From: Clostridia bacterium
GTDB taxonomy: Bacteria > Bacillota > Clostridia > Oscillospirales > CAG-272
Direction of reading: 5' to 3'
Length of the DNA: 58,458 bases
Assembly (NCBI GenBank): GCA_017503325.1
Contig: JAFVTI010000017.1
Span: 1-58,458, forward strand
Shown here: in pieces, positions 18,987 to 27,485 of the stretch
Position numbering within the stretch: the first letter of the stretch is position 1
How the letters are laid out: each line of letters opens with the position of its first letter
Made by a program: the position numbers and the translations under genes
Notes under the pieces: generated by a model
What the model was told of the DNA's origin: nothing
The model's database searches: none
Seen by the model: the letters and a program-made list of their open reading frames with translations, nothing else

Positions 18987-19015
18987 TTGCATTTCACCAT
19001 GTCCTATGCTATAAT
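18987..19015 (+). promoter_or_regulatory. Promoter of the 19054 gene
   Basis: TTGCAT (18987-18992), 17-base spacer, TATAAT (19010-19015), 39 bases before the ATG. Confidence 0.55.
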
Positions 19016-19053
19016 GAAATCAGCACCGATCACACACCGACAGGAGGCAGGAT

Positions 19054-19677
19054 ATGCGCAAAAACCACGGCAATCATGCAGACGGATACATCAAGAATCA
19101 AAATATGCACTTGAAAGAGCTTCGATTGATCATATGGACAAAAGTTTTGCTTTTTATTATCCCGACATTGGGTTTGGCTGCGATCATGTGGAGCATATTA
19201 GCCATCAATCCTCCCCCGGACAAATGGGTGCAGAAGCAGATCACTTATGCAGGCATTACTGAGGAGACGAATATTCTCCGGAAAAGCCACCACACGATCT
19301 ACGTATTGCATACGGCAGAAGGCGAGGGATACATTTTATCGGTTGGAACAGATGAGATGAGAGCGCTCTCACAAGAGCTGCAACCCAATCGACAGTATAC
19401 GCTGACGTACTGCGAAAACTTTGCGACGAGAATCATTCTATCCTTGTCCTATGAGGACCAAGATTACATTAGCATGGACGAATCCCTTGCCGCATGGAAA
19501 AGGGATCAGCGAATTGGATATATCTTTACGGCAATCATGTTGGGCGTGGCAACCGTGGGCAGCACCATGAGCTATCTGTTTTGGTGCAAAAAAGAGCGGC
19601 AGCAGCTCCAAACGATCCGAAATAAAATTCAAATCAGACGCAATAAAAAGCAAAAGATCAACTCTCAAATTCAATAA
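19054..19677 (+). CDS. Two-helix membrane protein, unknown
   Basis: 207 residues with two membrane segments (about 27-50 and 151-172) enclosing a ~100-residue, probably extracytoplasmic domain of beta character (TIYVLHTAEGEGYILSVGTDE; QYTLTYCENFATRIILSLSYED). The C-terminus is cytoplasmic, very basic and helical (KKERQQLQTIRNKIQIRRNKK), possibly a short coiled coil. AGGAGG is about seven bases before ATG. The next gene follows after 14 bases, so the two are probably one operon. I do not recognise the family. Confidence 0.72.
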   Translation: MRKNHGNHADGYIKNQNMHLKELRLIIWTKVLLFIIPTLGLAAIMWSILAINPPPDKWVQKQITYAGITEETNILRKSHHTIYVLHTAEGEGYILSVGTDEMRALSQELQPNRQYTLTYCENFATRIILSLSYEDQDYISMDESLAAWKRDQRIGYIFTAIMLGVATVGSTMSYLFWCKKERQQLQTIRNKIQIRRNKKQKINSQIQ

Positions 19678-19691
19678 TCGGAGGATCAAAT

Positions 19692-21362
19692 ATGCGTTAC
19701 GTTGTTGTTGACACTGCAGAATTTACCTACCCCGACAGTTTTGAGTACCCGACTGCATCGGATCGCGTCCTGCTGGACACCCCGCGCGGCACGTTTGCCA
19801 CCTTGCAGATCCTTGTAGACGGGCTTTGCGCCGACATGCAAGTGCCCAACCACCTGCCCCGCGAGATCTACCAAAGTGACGAGCTTTGGCAGCAGGCATC
19901 TCTCGGCTTTGCACGCACAAGCGGCGTGCAGATCAAAACCGACCTGCCCTTCGATATTGAATGGTACGCGCTTGTCCCCGTTACGGTGGAGCAAAACTAC
20001 GGTCTTGCCGAAGCGGACGTCAAGCCCCCGTACTTTCCCGTGCGCCAAGCGCCCTATCGCGTATACGATTGTCTGCGCCCCTTTGACGGCACGCTTGACG
20101 TAGGTGTGGGCGACGGCAGAGCAAATGACACGGGCATTGGCGGCGTGTTCGGGGCGATTATCATTCCCGCAGACGCCGTGCCCGGTGCATATACCGCGAC
20201 CGTGGAGATCACGGCAGGCGCGCAGCGCGTGTCCGTGCCCCTTTCCATGACCGTTTACAAGGCGACCGTACCCGCAGAGGAAACCTTGACCATTGTGCAA
20301 AGCCTTGCTGCCGACCGCGTGACACGCTACCACGGCGTGCGCTGGGGTTCGGAGGAATACTACGCGCTGGACGACGTCTACTTCAAGGCTTTGCGCAGAA
20401 TGCGCCAGAACATGACCTACATGTGGGGCGTCCAGGTGACGGAACTGGGCGATAACAAATACGAATTTGATTTTACGGAGATGGAAACCGCCATGCGCCG
20501 TCAGCTCTCGCAGGGCATCAAATACTTCAACGGTCCTTCGATCGGCAGGCGCGAAAGCTGGCACACCTCGACTATTTTAGTCAACGACAAGCTCCCCGCC
20601 ATGAGCTACGAGGCATACCTCTACTTAAAGCAATACCTCCCTGCGCTGCACGACATGCTTGCACGAAACGGTTGGATCGACCGCTTCGTCATGGGCATTA
20701 GCGACGAGCCCAATGCCGAAAACTGCACCGAATGGCGCGCTTTGGCGGGACTTGTACGCAGGATCGTGCCTGATATCCGCTTGATCGATGCTGTCAGCTA
20801 CGGTAACATTCACGGTGCACTGGATATTTGGGTGCCACTCAACATGGAATACGACAAGCACATGACCGAGATTGAAACCTTCCGCGAGGGCGGATCCGAA
20901 ATCTGGCACTACGTTTGCTGCGGTCCGCGCAGCGAATGCTACGTCAACCGCTTTATGGACTATCCCCTGCTCTCCACGCGCTACCTTCTGTGGGGCAACT
21001 ACAAGTACGATCTGACGGGATATCTGCATTGGGCGACCAACACCTATCAGCCGGGGCAAGACCCCTTCAGACAAAACTGCCCCTCGCACACCAATGCCGA
21101 CTCCACCATTTTCCTGCCCCCCGGAGATACCCACCTCATTTATCCCGGCGAGCACGGTCCCTGGCTTTCGGTGCGCGGTGAAGCACAGCGCGAGAGTGCC
21201 GAGGAATGCGAGATGCTCAAGGTGCTTGCCAAAACGGACAAGCAGACCGCAGACGCCATCTGCCAAAAGGTCTTCCGCTCCTTCTGCGACGTGGAATACG
21301 ACGTGCAAAAATTCCGCGCGGCAAGAAAGCAATTGCTGATTGCGCTGAGCGACATTACATAA
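19692..21362 (+). CDS. GH123-like glycoside hydrolase (DUF4091-type)
   Basis: 556 residues: an N-terminal beta-sandwich (about 1-190) followed by a TIM-barrel-like catalytic domain. The catalytic pair is visible as Asp338-Glu339 in VMGISDEP, as in GH123 beta-N-acetylgalactosaminidases, which use substrate-assisted catalysis. Further family features are EIWHYVCCGPR and GYLHWATNTYQPGQDPF near the active site. No signal peptide or membrane segment, so it probably acts in the cytoplasm on imported glycans. GGAGG lies before ATG 19692. Exact substrate cannot be read from the sequence; DUF4091 proteins include uncharacterised specificities. Confidence 0.8.
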   Translation: MRYVVVDTAEFTYPDSFEYPTASDRVLLDTPRGTFATLQILVDGLCADMQVPNHLPREIYQSDELWQQASLGFARTSGVQIKTDLPFDIEWYALVPVTVEQNYGLAEADVKPPYFPVRQAPYRVYDCLRPFDGTLDVGVGDGRANDTGIGGVFGAIIIPADAVPGAYTATVEITAGAQRVSVPLSMTVYKATVPAEETLTIVQSLAADRVTRYHGVRWGSEEYYALDDVYFKALRRMRQNMTYMWGVQVTELGDNKYEFDFTEMETAMRRQLSQGIKYFNGPSIGRRESWHTSTILVNDKLPAMSYEAYLYLKQYLPALHDMLARNGWIDRFVMGISDEPNAENCTEWRALAGLVRRIVPDIRLIDAVSYGNIHGALDIWVPLNMEYDKHMTEIETFREGGSEIWHYVCCGPRSECYVNRFMDYPLLSTRYLLWGNYKYDLTGYLHWATNTYQPGQDPFRQNCPSHTNADSTIFLPPGDTHLIYPGEHGPWLSVRGEAQRESAEECEMLKVLAKTDKQTADAICQKVFRSFCDVEYDVQKFRAARKQLLIALSDIT

Positions 21363-21434
21363 TTGCGGGGGTAACCACTTTTTGAACACTTTCAAAAAGG
21401 AGTTGCCCTTTGCTATGTTTTTAAATAGCAAAAA

Positions 21435-21475
21435 GAGAGCATCTATTTCTCCGCCAAGAAATAGATGCTCTCGCC
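21435..21475. terminator. Strong bidirectional hairpin between GH123-like gene and IS
   Basis: Perfect 16-bp stem (GAGAGCATCTATTTCT and its complement, loop CCGCCA) with T-runs on both strands. It is framed by a near direct repeat (GAGTTGC(C/A)CTTT..TATGTTTTTAAA at 21411-21436 and 21488-21513). Confidence 0.7.
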
Positions 21476-21487
21476 TTTTATAATCGG

Positions 21488-22711
21488 GAGTTGCACTTTA
21501 TTATGTTTTTAAACTTGCGTAATATGCCGCTTCAATCTCGGATGGCGACTTGAAATTCAAACGCCGATGAGGTCTGCGGTTGTTATAGTAATCAATATAT
21601 TTGCCAACCTCCTCGTCAATCTCTTCGACCGATGAATATGTTTGACGATACAGCGCCTCGTATTTCAGTCTCGAAAAGAAGGCTTCACAGACCGCATTTT
21701 CAGTCGGCGTCCCCAGCGTAGCAAACGACTGGGCTACCGAACATTCCTTCAAGAATTCTCTGAAAGCATGGCAGGTGTATTGCACCCCTTGGTCACTATG
21801 GAACATCAAACTTTTGGGTTCTCCACGCCATCGAAAAGCCTTCGAGAAAGTTTCAATGGTGAGCATTGTATCAATGCGATCCGATACAGCATACGAAAGT
21901 ACCATTCTTGAGAACAAATCAATGATCACACAAACAAATTTGTTTTCTTGACCGGCTCGAACATATGTGATATCGCTCACCCTAACCGCATTTGGGGCTA
22001 TCTGATCGTATTCGTTATGTAGCCGATTTTGGTAGTACGGTCTTGAAATGGGTTTCTTGTGGTGATTCAATGCCATCGGTGTTTGAACCGTCAAAGACAT
22101 TTCTTTCATCAAGCGTGCAATTCTTTCCTCAGCAACACAATATCCTCGCTCCTCCAGTATACGCTTGATCGGACGTTTTCCCAAACGATATTCGCTGTTC
22201 TCAAAGATTTCTTTGATCAACGGTTTGATCAGCTCATCGTTTCGCTCATAAAGTGTACGATATGCCTCTCTCCGTTTATAGTGATAATAACTACCCGTCG
22301 GAAGATTTACTGCATCACACAAAATTCTGACGGAATAGCGGTCTTTCAGGCTATTGACCGCCTTTACCTTCTCGGCGTTTGACGCATTTGGATAGCATTT
22401 CAAAATGCTTTGCGCTTCTAAAACCGCTTTCATTCGATCCAACTTGCGTTGCATGTGTTTGATGCTGTCCGATTTGATGCTGCGTGGCTTTTCAAACATG
22501 CGGGTCTGATACTGATGCTTCCAAGTAAACAGCGTGCTTTCAGAAACATGAAATTCCTGCAGGGTTTCCTTCACCGTGTGGTGATCAAGGTAGAATTCAA
22601 CGACTTGTTTTTTGAATTCTATGGTGTACTTTTGATTTTGACATTTTTATTACCTCCTTGTCAAATACTCAATTATTTTATACCAAAATCGTCAACTGTG
22701 ATATCTGCAAC
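21488..22711 (-). mobile_element. IS3-family insertion sequence (ends approximate)
   Basis: About 1.2 kb around the transposase. The two outer borders share only GTTGCA in inverted orientation (near 21490 and 22706), so the ends are tentative and no target duplication was recognised. An SD and ATG precede the transposase but are out of frame with it (see CDS). Confidence 0.6.
21501..22574 (-). pseudogene. IS3-family transposase, probably frameshifted near its start
   Basis: 357 residues in the open frame: remainder of the OrfA HTH (VSESTLFTWKHQY), leucine-zipper-like helix, HTH_21 region (YRLGKRPIKRIL) and an rve integrase core with DDE residues in VSDITYV, FHSDQGVQY and NAVCEAFFSRLKYE, ending NNRRPHRRLNFKSP. 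OrfA and OrfB parts are in one frame. Translation upstream of the GTG at 22574 continues in frame as YTIEFKKQVVEFYLDHH up to a stop, without ATG. The only well-placed ATG (22641, behind AAGGAGG) encodes MSKSK and then leaves the frame by one base, so one extra base at the AAAAG tract has broken the gene, or a +1 shift is used. Confidence 0.75.
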
Positions 22712-22741
22712 AAAAAAGCTGTTTCTTTAATTCAAATAAAA

Positions 22742-22788
22742 AACCGCTATCAGAGCGTTCAAATTACGCATTGATAGCGGCTTTTTTA
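22742..22788. terminator. Terminator shared by mgsA and the IS side
   Basis: Stem CCGCTATCA/TGATAGCGG with an inner AGCG/CGCA part; six T residues follow on both strands. It ends the minus-strand lactose-mgsA operon. Confidence 0.75.
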
Positions 22789-22834
22789 TGGAGATAAAAC
22801 ACAGTTAGCAAAGAATGATGCAACTTAATCCGTA

Positions 22835-23218
22835 TTACTTCGTCGGAAAAGTACCAGTCTTTAACGATTCAAGCATAATTATAGCACTGCTTGCGTTAGT
22901 TGCAAGCGGTATCTTTTGAACGTCGCAAAGTCTAAGAAGCGCTGAAACGTCGGGCTCATGAGGCTGTGCGGTCAGAGGATCGCGTAGGAAGATAATCAGC
23001 CCAAGCTCTCCGTTTGCAAGCATTGCACCGATCTGTTGGTCGCCGCCGAGAGGTCCGCTTTTCATTCTATGTATTGGCAGCGCTGTTTCACCCATGATAA
23101 GTGTTCCCGTAGTTCCCGTCGCGTAAAGCTCGTAATTGGCAAGCACGTCCTTGTATTGCTTTGCAAGTTCAATGATCTCGTCCTTTTTCTTATCGTGTGC
23201 AATTAAAGCAATTTTCAT
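22835..23218 (-). CDS. mgsA: Methylglyoxal synthase
   Basis: Converts dihydroxyacetone phosphate to methylglyoxal and phosphate, a bypass that relieves sugar-phosphate overload. 127 residues, the normal length. Motifs: start [11 protein letters not shown], phosphate-binding ATGTTGTLI, catalytic [12 protein letters not shown] and the C-terminal [32 protein letters not shown], all characteristic of MgsA. Start chosen at 23218, where AAGGAG is nine bases upstream; the longer open frame upstream is not supported. It lies 99 bases after lacZ with no terminator between, so it is probably the last gene of the galactoside operon. Confidence 0.95.
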   Translation of the reverse strand: MKIALIAHDKKKDEIIELAKQYKDVLANYELYATGTTGTLIMGETALPIHRMKSGPLGGDQQIGAMLANGELGLIIFLRDPLTAQPHEPDVSALLRLCDVQKIPLATNASSAIIMLESLKTGTFPTK

Positions 23219-23317
23219 TATCTTTTTCTCCTTTTTCAGAAAATAGGAGGCATCCTTGCAGATGCCTCCGAAAGTCGTATATTCTTCCGTCCGCAACACC
23301 GCAGAAGGTTGTTTCAA

Positions 23318-25888
23318 TTAAAACGTGAACTTAAAGGTGTTGTTTCCTTCTCTCGGAATCTCAAATTCATCGGGAAGATCGGGACCGCAGGAATGAGAGC
23401 CTACGCCGCGCATTGCAACGTCTACACAAACGTTAACAAAATCATTTTCCTCAAGCTCAAAGGAGTGAAGTGTTTCTCTGAGCTGTTCCGTGGTATATGG
23501 GTTAACCGAGCAAGAGAAGGGTTTATCTGCAGTTACTTTAAAGAGATCCTTTACCGCCATATACTTACAAGCATAATGGCTACCCGATTCCTGCGGACGA
23601 ATATACTTCATATCATAGTTTTCCTCTGCGGAGCTTACGTAGTATCCGTACTCACAAGCGGCCTTCTTATCCACATAACTCTCCATCGGTCCAAAGCCAA
23701 CATAAGAGAAGTTGCAGTGTCCTTTGTCTACACCAAACTCAAATCCGAATCTTGGGAATCTCTCGATATAATCAGCAAGTTTATAGGAAACCGAAACGGT
23801 TAGTTCATTTGCAACCACAGTATATTCGAGGGTGAATTCCACCGCAGGCATCAAGCAGTTAGCAGCAAGAACGCCCTCAAATTTGTAATGATTGTCTGAC
23901 TTCTTACAAGAGAAGATATGGGGTTTGCAAGAGGAAAGATGGCAACGGCCTATCCAATGAGGAATCAAGTCACGGTCATTATCGGTGTAACGGGTAATGT
24001 TGAAGTGGATGGGCGTGCGGAGTATTTCGTTTCCGTCTGCCGTGATCGAGGTGATCTCTCCGGTGTGCTCGTTGACCTCAATTGCGATTGCAGACGAGAA
24101 TTTATAAGAACTCTTAGGAATATCTACTTCGCACATTTCGGAGGTTGTCTTGCCTCCGTAAACAGCCATCATTTCCAAGGCGTTCGATTTCAGCTTTCTG
24201 TCGGGAGTCAGAAGACCGTCTGCACAGAAGTTTCCATCGTGCTCGGGTTCTTCAAAATCACCGCCATAAAGGAAACCGTCTTCGGTTTTAATGCCGTGGT
24301 CTGCCCATTCCCATACGAAAGCACCCATCATCTGCTCATTGTTGTAGATCATATCCCAATATTCTGCGATATCACCGCAAGAGTTACCCATTGCGTGGGT
24401 GTACTCGCAAAGCACAAATGGGCGGTTTTCCTTCGGATTGTCGAGAACGTCAGTGCGAATCTTTTCAAAGGACGGATACATCATACTGACCATATCGACA
24501 AGCTCGGTATAGTAGTATTTGGGATCTGCGTTCTGCAAGCCCTCATAATGGACAGGTCTTGTCTTATCACGGTTTTTGATGTAATTCGCACCCTTAAAGA
24601 ATGCTTTTCCGAAGGAACTTTCGTTACCGAGTGACCAAATGATAACGCTTGTACGGTTTTTGTCTCTCTCAACAAGTGCCGTATGTCTATCGGTAATACC
24701 GGGCTCAAAGAATTTGTTCTCCGCATACTCTTTCCAAAGAGGAATATCATAGCGACCGTCACGGGTACAAGCACCGTGCATTTCCAGATCTGCTTCATCC
24801 ATTACATAGATGCCAAATTTGTCGCAAAGCAGATAGAATTCGGGACTATTGGGATAGTGAGAGGTTCTGACTGCATTGACATTCAACTCCTTCATCAAGT
24901 GAATATCCTTCGCCATATCCTCAAGGCTAACGGTCGCAGCGGTTTCACAGTTGAAGTCGTGGCGGTTTACACCCTTGAGCTTTACGGGATTGCCGTTGAT
25001 CTTGAACACCTTTCCGTCGATGGTCACTTCGCGGAATCCGACACTTTCCTCGATCTTCTCGCCGTTTGCATAGATTTCAAGCGTATAGAGGCTCGGCTTT
25101 TCTGCCGTCCAATGCTTTGCTCTCGGATGAACGATCTCAGTTTTATTTCCCGCCGGAACGATTACGCTGTTATCTTCAAAAACGAGCTTGACGTCAATTT
25201 GGCTTTCATTCGTAAATGAGAGAATGCCGTCACTTCCCGAAAGTCTTGTTTCGATCTTGTAATCGGTAATATGCTTTTCGGGACGGGTAAGCAGATATAC
25301 GTTTCTGTAAATGCCCGAGAAGCGGAACTTGTCTTGACATTCAAGGTAGGTAGAGATACACCATTTGAGAACAAGAACGTCGATGGTGTTCTCTCCGTTT
25401 AGGGCGAGATCGGTCACGTCAAACTCACTTGTCGCGTGGGAAATCTGAGAGTATCCCTTAAACTGACCGTTGATATAAAGATAAAATGCGGAGTCAACGC
25501 CTTCAAAGTTGATATAGTACTTTTCTCCGGACTTCTTTTTCAGATTGAAGGTGCGGCGGTAATGCCAACACGGATTCTCATAAGGAAGGTGCGGAAGCAT
25601 AACCGGGAAAGGATATCTCGTATTCAAATACTGAATATGATCGTATCCGTGCATCTGAACACACGCAGGGACAGGAATTCTGTCTTCAAGTTTTTCGTTG
25701 ATTTCGAAATCCTCAACGTGGTCGAGCTTTTTGATCTGCCATACGCCATCAAGCGACATGAATCGAGAGCTGGATGTACGATCTTGAATACCGTGCTTGG
25801 TTCTGATGACATCTTTATCTGCGAAAGGAATGTAGTAGCTTCTATGAGGTGTTGTACCTATTCTTTCAAATTTTTCGAACTCTTTCAT
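23318..25888 (-). CDS. lacZ: Beta-galactosidase, GH2 (LacZ-type)
   Basis: Hydrolyses beta-galactosides such as lactose. 856 residues: GH2 sugar-binding domain (about 40-200), immunoglobulin-like domain, TIM barrel with acid/base Glu423 (WSLGNESS) and nucleophile Glu495 (VLCEYTHAMGN), and C-terminal Bgal_small domain (VGFGPMESYVDKK; RGVGSHSCGPDLP). Compared with ~1,000-residue LacZ it is short: the stretch between HDGNFCADGLLTPDR and the TDNDRD motif is too brief to hold the usual fourth domain. No signal peptide. AAGGAG lies before ATG. It begins 11 bases after the symporter stop. Confidence 0.93.
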   Translation of the reverse strand: MKEFEKFERIGTTPHRSYYIPFADKDVIRTKHGIQDRTSSSRFMSLDGVWQIKKLDHVEDFEINEKLEDRIPVPACVQMHGYDHIQYLNTRYPFPVMLPHLPYENPCWHYRRTFNLKKKSGEKYYINFEGVDSAFYLYINGQFKGYSQISHATSEFDVTDLALNGENTIDVLVLKWCISTYLECQDKFRFSGIYRNVYLLTRPEKHITDYKIETRLSGSDGILSFTNESQIDVKLVFEDNSVIVPAGNKTEIVHPRAKHWTAEKPSLYTLEIYANGEKIEESVGFREVTIDGKVFKINGNPVKLKGVNRHDFNCETAATVSLEDMAKDIHLMKELNVNAVRTSHYPNSPEFYLLCDKFGIYVMDEADLEMHGACTRDGRYDIPLWKEYAENKFFEPGITDRHTALVERDKNRTSVIIWSLGNESSFGKAFFKGANYIKNRDKTRPVHYEGLQNADPKYYYTELVDMVSMMYPSFEKIRTDVLDNPKENRPFVLCEYTHAMGNSCGDIAEYWDMIYNNEQMMGAFVWEWADHGIKTEDGFLYGGDFEEPEHDGNFCADGLLTPDRKLKSNALEMMAVYGGKTTSEMCEVDIPKSSYKFSSAIAIEVNEHTGEITSITADGNEILRTPIHFNITRYTDNDRDLIPHWIGRCHLSSCKPHIFSCKKSDNHYKFEGVLAANCLMPAVEFTLEYTVVANELTVSVSYKLADYIERFPRFGFEFGVDKGHCNFSYVGFGPMESYVDKKAACEYGYYVSSAEENYDMKYIRPQESGSHYACKYMAVKDLFKVTADKPFSCSVNPYTTEQLRETLHSFELEENDFVNVCVDVAMRGVGSHSCGPDLPDEFEIPREGNNTFKFTF

Positions 25889-25899
25889 TTAATTTCTCC

Positions 25900-27291
25900 T
25901 TATACGTTGCCGTAAACATCGGGGACGGTCTTGTCTTTTCTGTCAGCAAGAAGCTTTTCGTTTGCCTTTTCAACGCGCAGGAAAACGAGAAGGAATCCGA
26001 CAGCCGCACAGAGAATCACAGGCAACCACAAATAAAGGAAGTTCAGCATGCCAATAGTAGCAGCATTCTGTGTAGCTGCGTTCTCAACGTAGCCTGTCGC
26101 ATCAAGAAGCCAACCACAGATAGCAGTGCCAAGCGCACCGCCGAGCTTGAGACCAAGAGAGGAGCAGGAATACATCATACCGTCAAGGCGGTGACCGGTC
26201 TTAAGAGTCGTATGCTCGGAGCAGCAGGCGATAAGTGCGTTAAGGTCGCCCTGCAAAGGAGCAATACCGATTGTAGAAACAGCAGTAAATGCAAGCATCA
26301 GAGGAAGGCTACCCATATAGGCCGCTACCATAACGCCAACTCTTCCTGCTGCGGCGATTACATAGCCCCATATGTTGAGCTTATACATACCACCAAGCTT
26401 CTTAATAACGTAGGGCAAAACCGTAAGCGCAACAACCATTGTGATATTGATAGCCAAAGACAAGTCGCTGAACAACTCCTCATTGCCGAGGATATACTTG
26501 GCATAGTATGTGCCCATACCGATAACAGATGCGTAAAGCTGTGTCAGAATATAGCTACAGCAGATAATAACGTAGTACTTATTTTTGAGAAGAAGCTTAA
26601 AGGACTGAATGAAGGTGAGCTTATGCTCCTCTTTTCTTTCTTCTTCCATACCCTCATCAGCTTCTGGAAGCTCTTTTACGGAAAATACAGAAATCGTGTT
26701 TACGATAAGACCGAGCACTGCGTAGAAGATAGCGATTGTTCTCCATCCCATTGCACCGCCACCAAGCCAAGTTACAGCGTAGATGGTAACTGCCTCAATG
26801 ATAATCTTTGTTGCAAATGCAAAGATGAAGCGGAAAGAACCGATCTGAACTCTCTCACTGGTGTTCTTTGTAATTAAAGCGGTGAGAGATGCGTATGCGA
26901 TATTGTTCGCGGTAAAGAACACTGCGTTAAGAAGTGTGTACGCGATAAAGAAGAAGACATACTGTGCGGTTTCGCCCCAGCTCATAGGAATCGCAAAGCA
27001 GGCCACGAGACACACGGCACAACCGATATAGGGCCAAAGCATCCAAGGACGAGCCTTGCCCATCTTTGTGTGAGTTTTGTCGATCATTCTTCCAAAGAAG
27101 AAATCCGACACGCCGTCAAAAATTTTAGATACTGCAATCAAAGTGCTTACGATGCCCATGCTGAGTCCGACAGTGTCGGTCAGATAGATCATCATAAATG
27201 CTGTAAGAAGCGCATATACACAGTTGCCTGCTATATCGCCGGAGCCGTAACCAACCTTATGATACCATTTCAAATATTTTTTCTCTTCCAT
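25900..27291 (-). CDS. GPH-family sugar:cation symporter (MelB/LacS-like)
   Basis: About 463 residues with 12 predicted membrane segments. N-terminal KVGYGSGDIAGNCVYALLTAFMMIYLTD is typical of glycoside-pentoside-hexuronide:cation symporters, as are KIFDGVSDFFFGRMIDKTHTKMGKARPW (the conserved Asp-rich loop) and TGHRLDGMMYS. It imports galactosides or related glycosides with a cation. Start at 27291 is preferred: AGGAG sits about nine bases upstream, whereas the longer frame has none. First gene of the minus-strand operon with lacZ and mgsA, divergent from an AraC regulator. Confidence 0.9.
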   Translation of the reverse strand: MEEKKYLKWYHKVGYGSGDIAGNCVYALLTAFMMIYLTDTVGLSMGIVSTLIAVSKIFDGVSDFFFGRMIDKTHTKMGKARPWMLWPYIGCAVCLVACFAIPMSWGETAQYVFFFIAYTLLNAVFFTANNIAYASLTALITKNTSERVQIGSFRFIFAFATKIIIEAVTIYAVTWLGGGAMGWRTIAIFYAVLGLIVNTISVFSVKELPEADEGMEEERKEEHKLTFIQSFKLLLKNKYYVIICCSYILTQLYASVIGMGTYYAKYILGNEELFSDLSLAINITMVVALTVLPYVIKKLGGMYKLNIWGYVIAAAGRVGVMVAAYMGSLPLMLAFTAVSTIGIAPLQGDLNALIACCSEHTTLKTGHRLDGMMYSCSSLGLKLGGALGTAICGWLLDATGYVENAATQNAATIGMLNFLYLWLPVILCAAVGFLLVFLRVEKANEKLLADRKDKTVPDVYGNV

Positions 27292-27344
27292 GATAAATCT
27301 CCTCATAATTAAATTTTCGGGAATCATATCAAGCTTGTGACTAT

Positions 27345-27373
27345 ATTATACACTATCTCGAAACGACTTTCAA
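27345..27373 (-). promoter_or_regulatory. Promoter of the symporter-lacZ-mgsA operon
   Basis: Minus strand TTGAAA (27368-27373), 17-base spacer, TATAAT (27345-27350). Confidence 0.65.
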
Positions 27374-27417
27374 TAAATAGAATCAAGCAATATATGCACA
27401 AAATCACTTTATTACGG

Positions 27418-27446
27418 TTGACAAAACAGCTGTTTGGGTGTATAAT
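27418..27446 (+). promoter_or_regulatory. Promoter of the AraC regulator with palindromic operator candidate
   Basis: Consensus TTGACA (27418-27423), 17-base spacer, TATAAT (27441-27446). The spacer begins with the perfect 12-bp palindrome AAACAGCTGTTT (27424-27435), placed where a bound protein would block polymerase. Confidence 0.7.
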
Positions 27447-27485
27447 ATGAACATAATCACAAGAGGTTAAAAAGGAGGGCTCACT

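Larger units (their letters stand above)
18683..19053. other. Intergenic region with hairpins and repeat fragments
   Basis: Holds a perfect 11-bp hairpin (TTAAGCTGTTA/TAACAGCTTAA, 18743-18774), a terminator (18839-18867), a fragment of repeat family 1 (CGCGCATCTTTTCGGG..., GGCAGATTCGAA at 18906) and an inverted repeat at 18929-18974 (TAGGAGTGTTCATTG/CAATGAACGCCCCTA, 13 of 15 matched) that resembles the GTAGGGG element ends. No gene seen. Confidence 0.65.
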
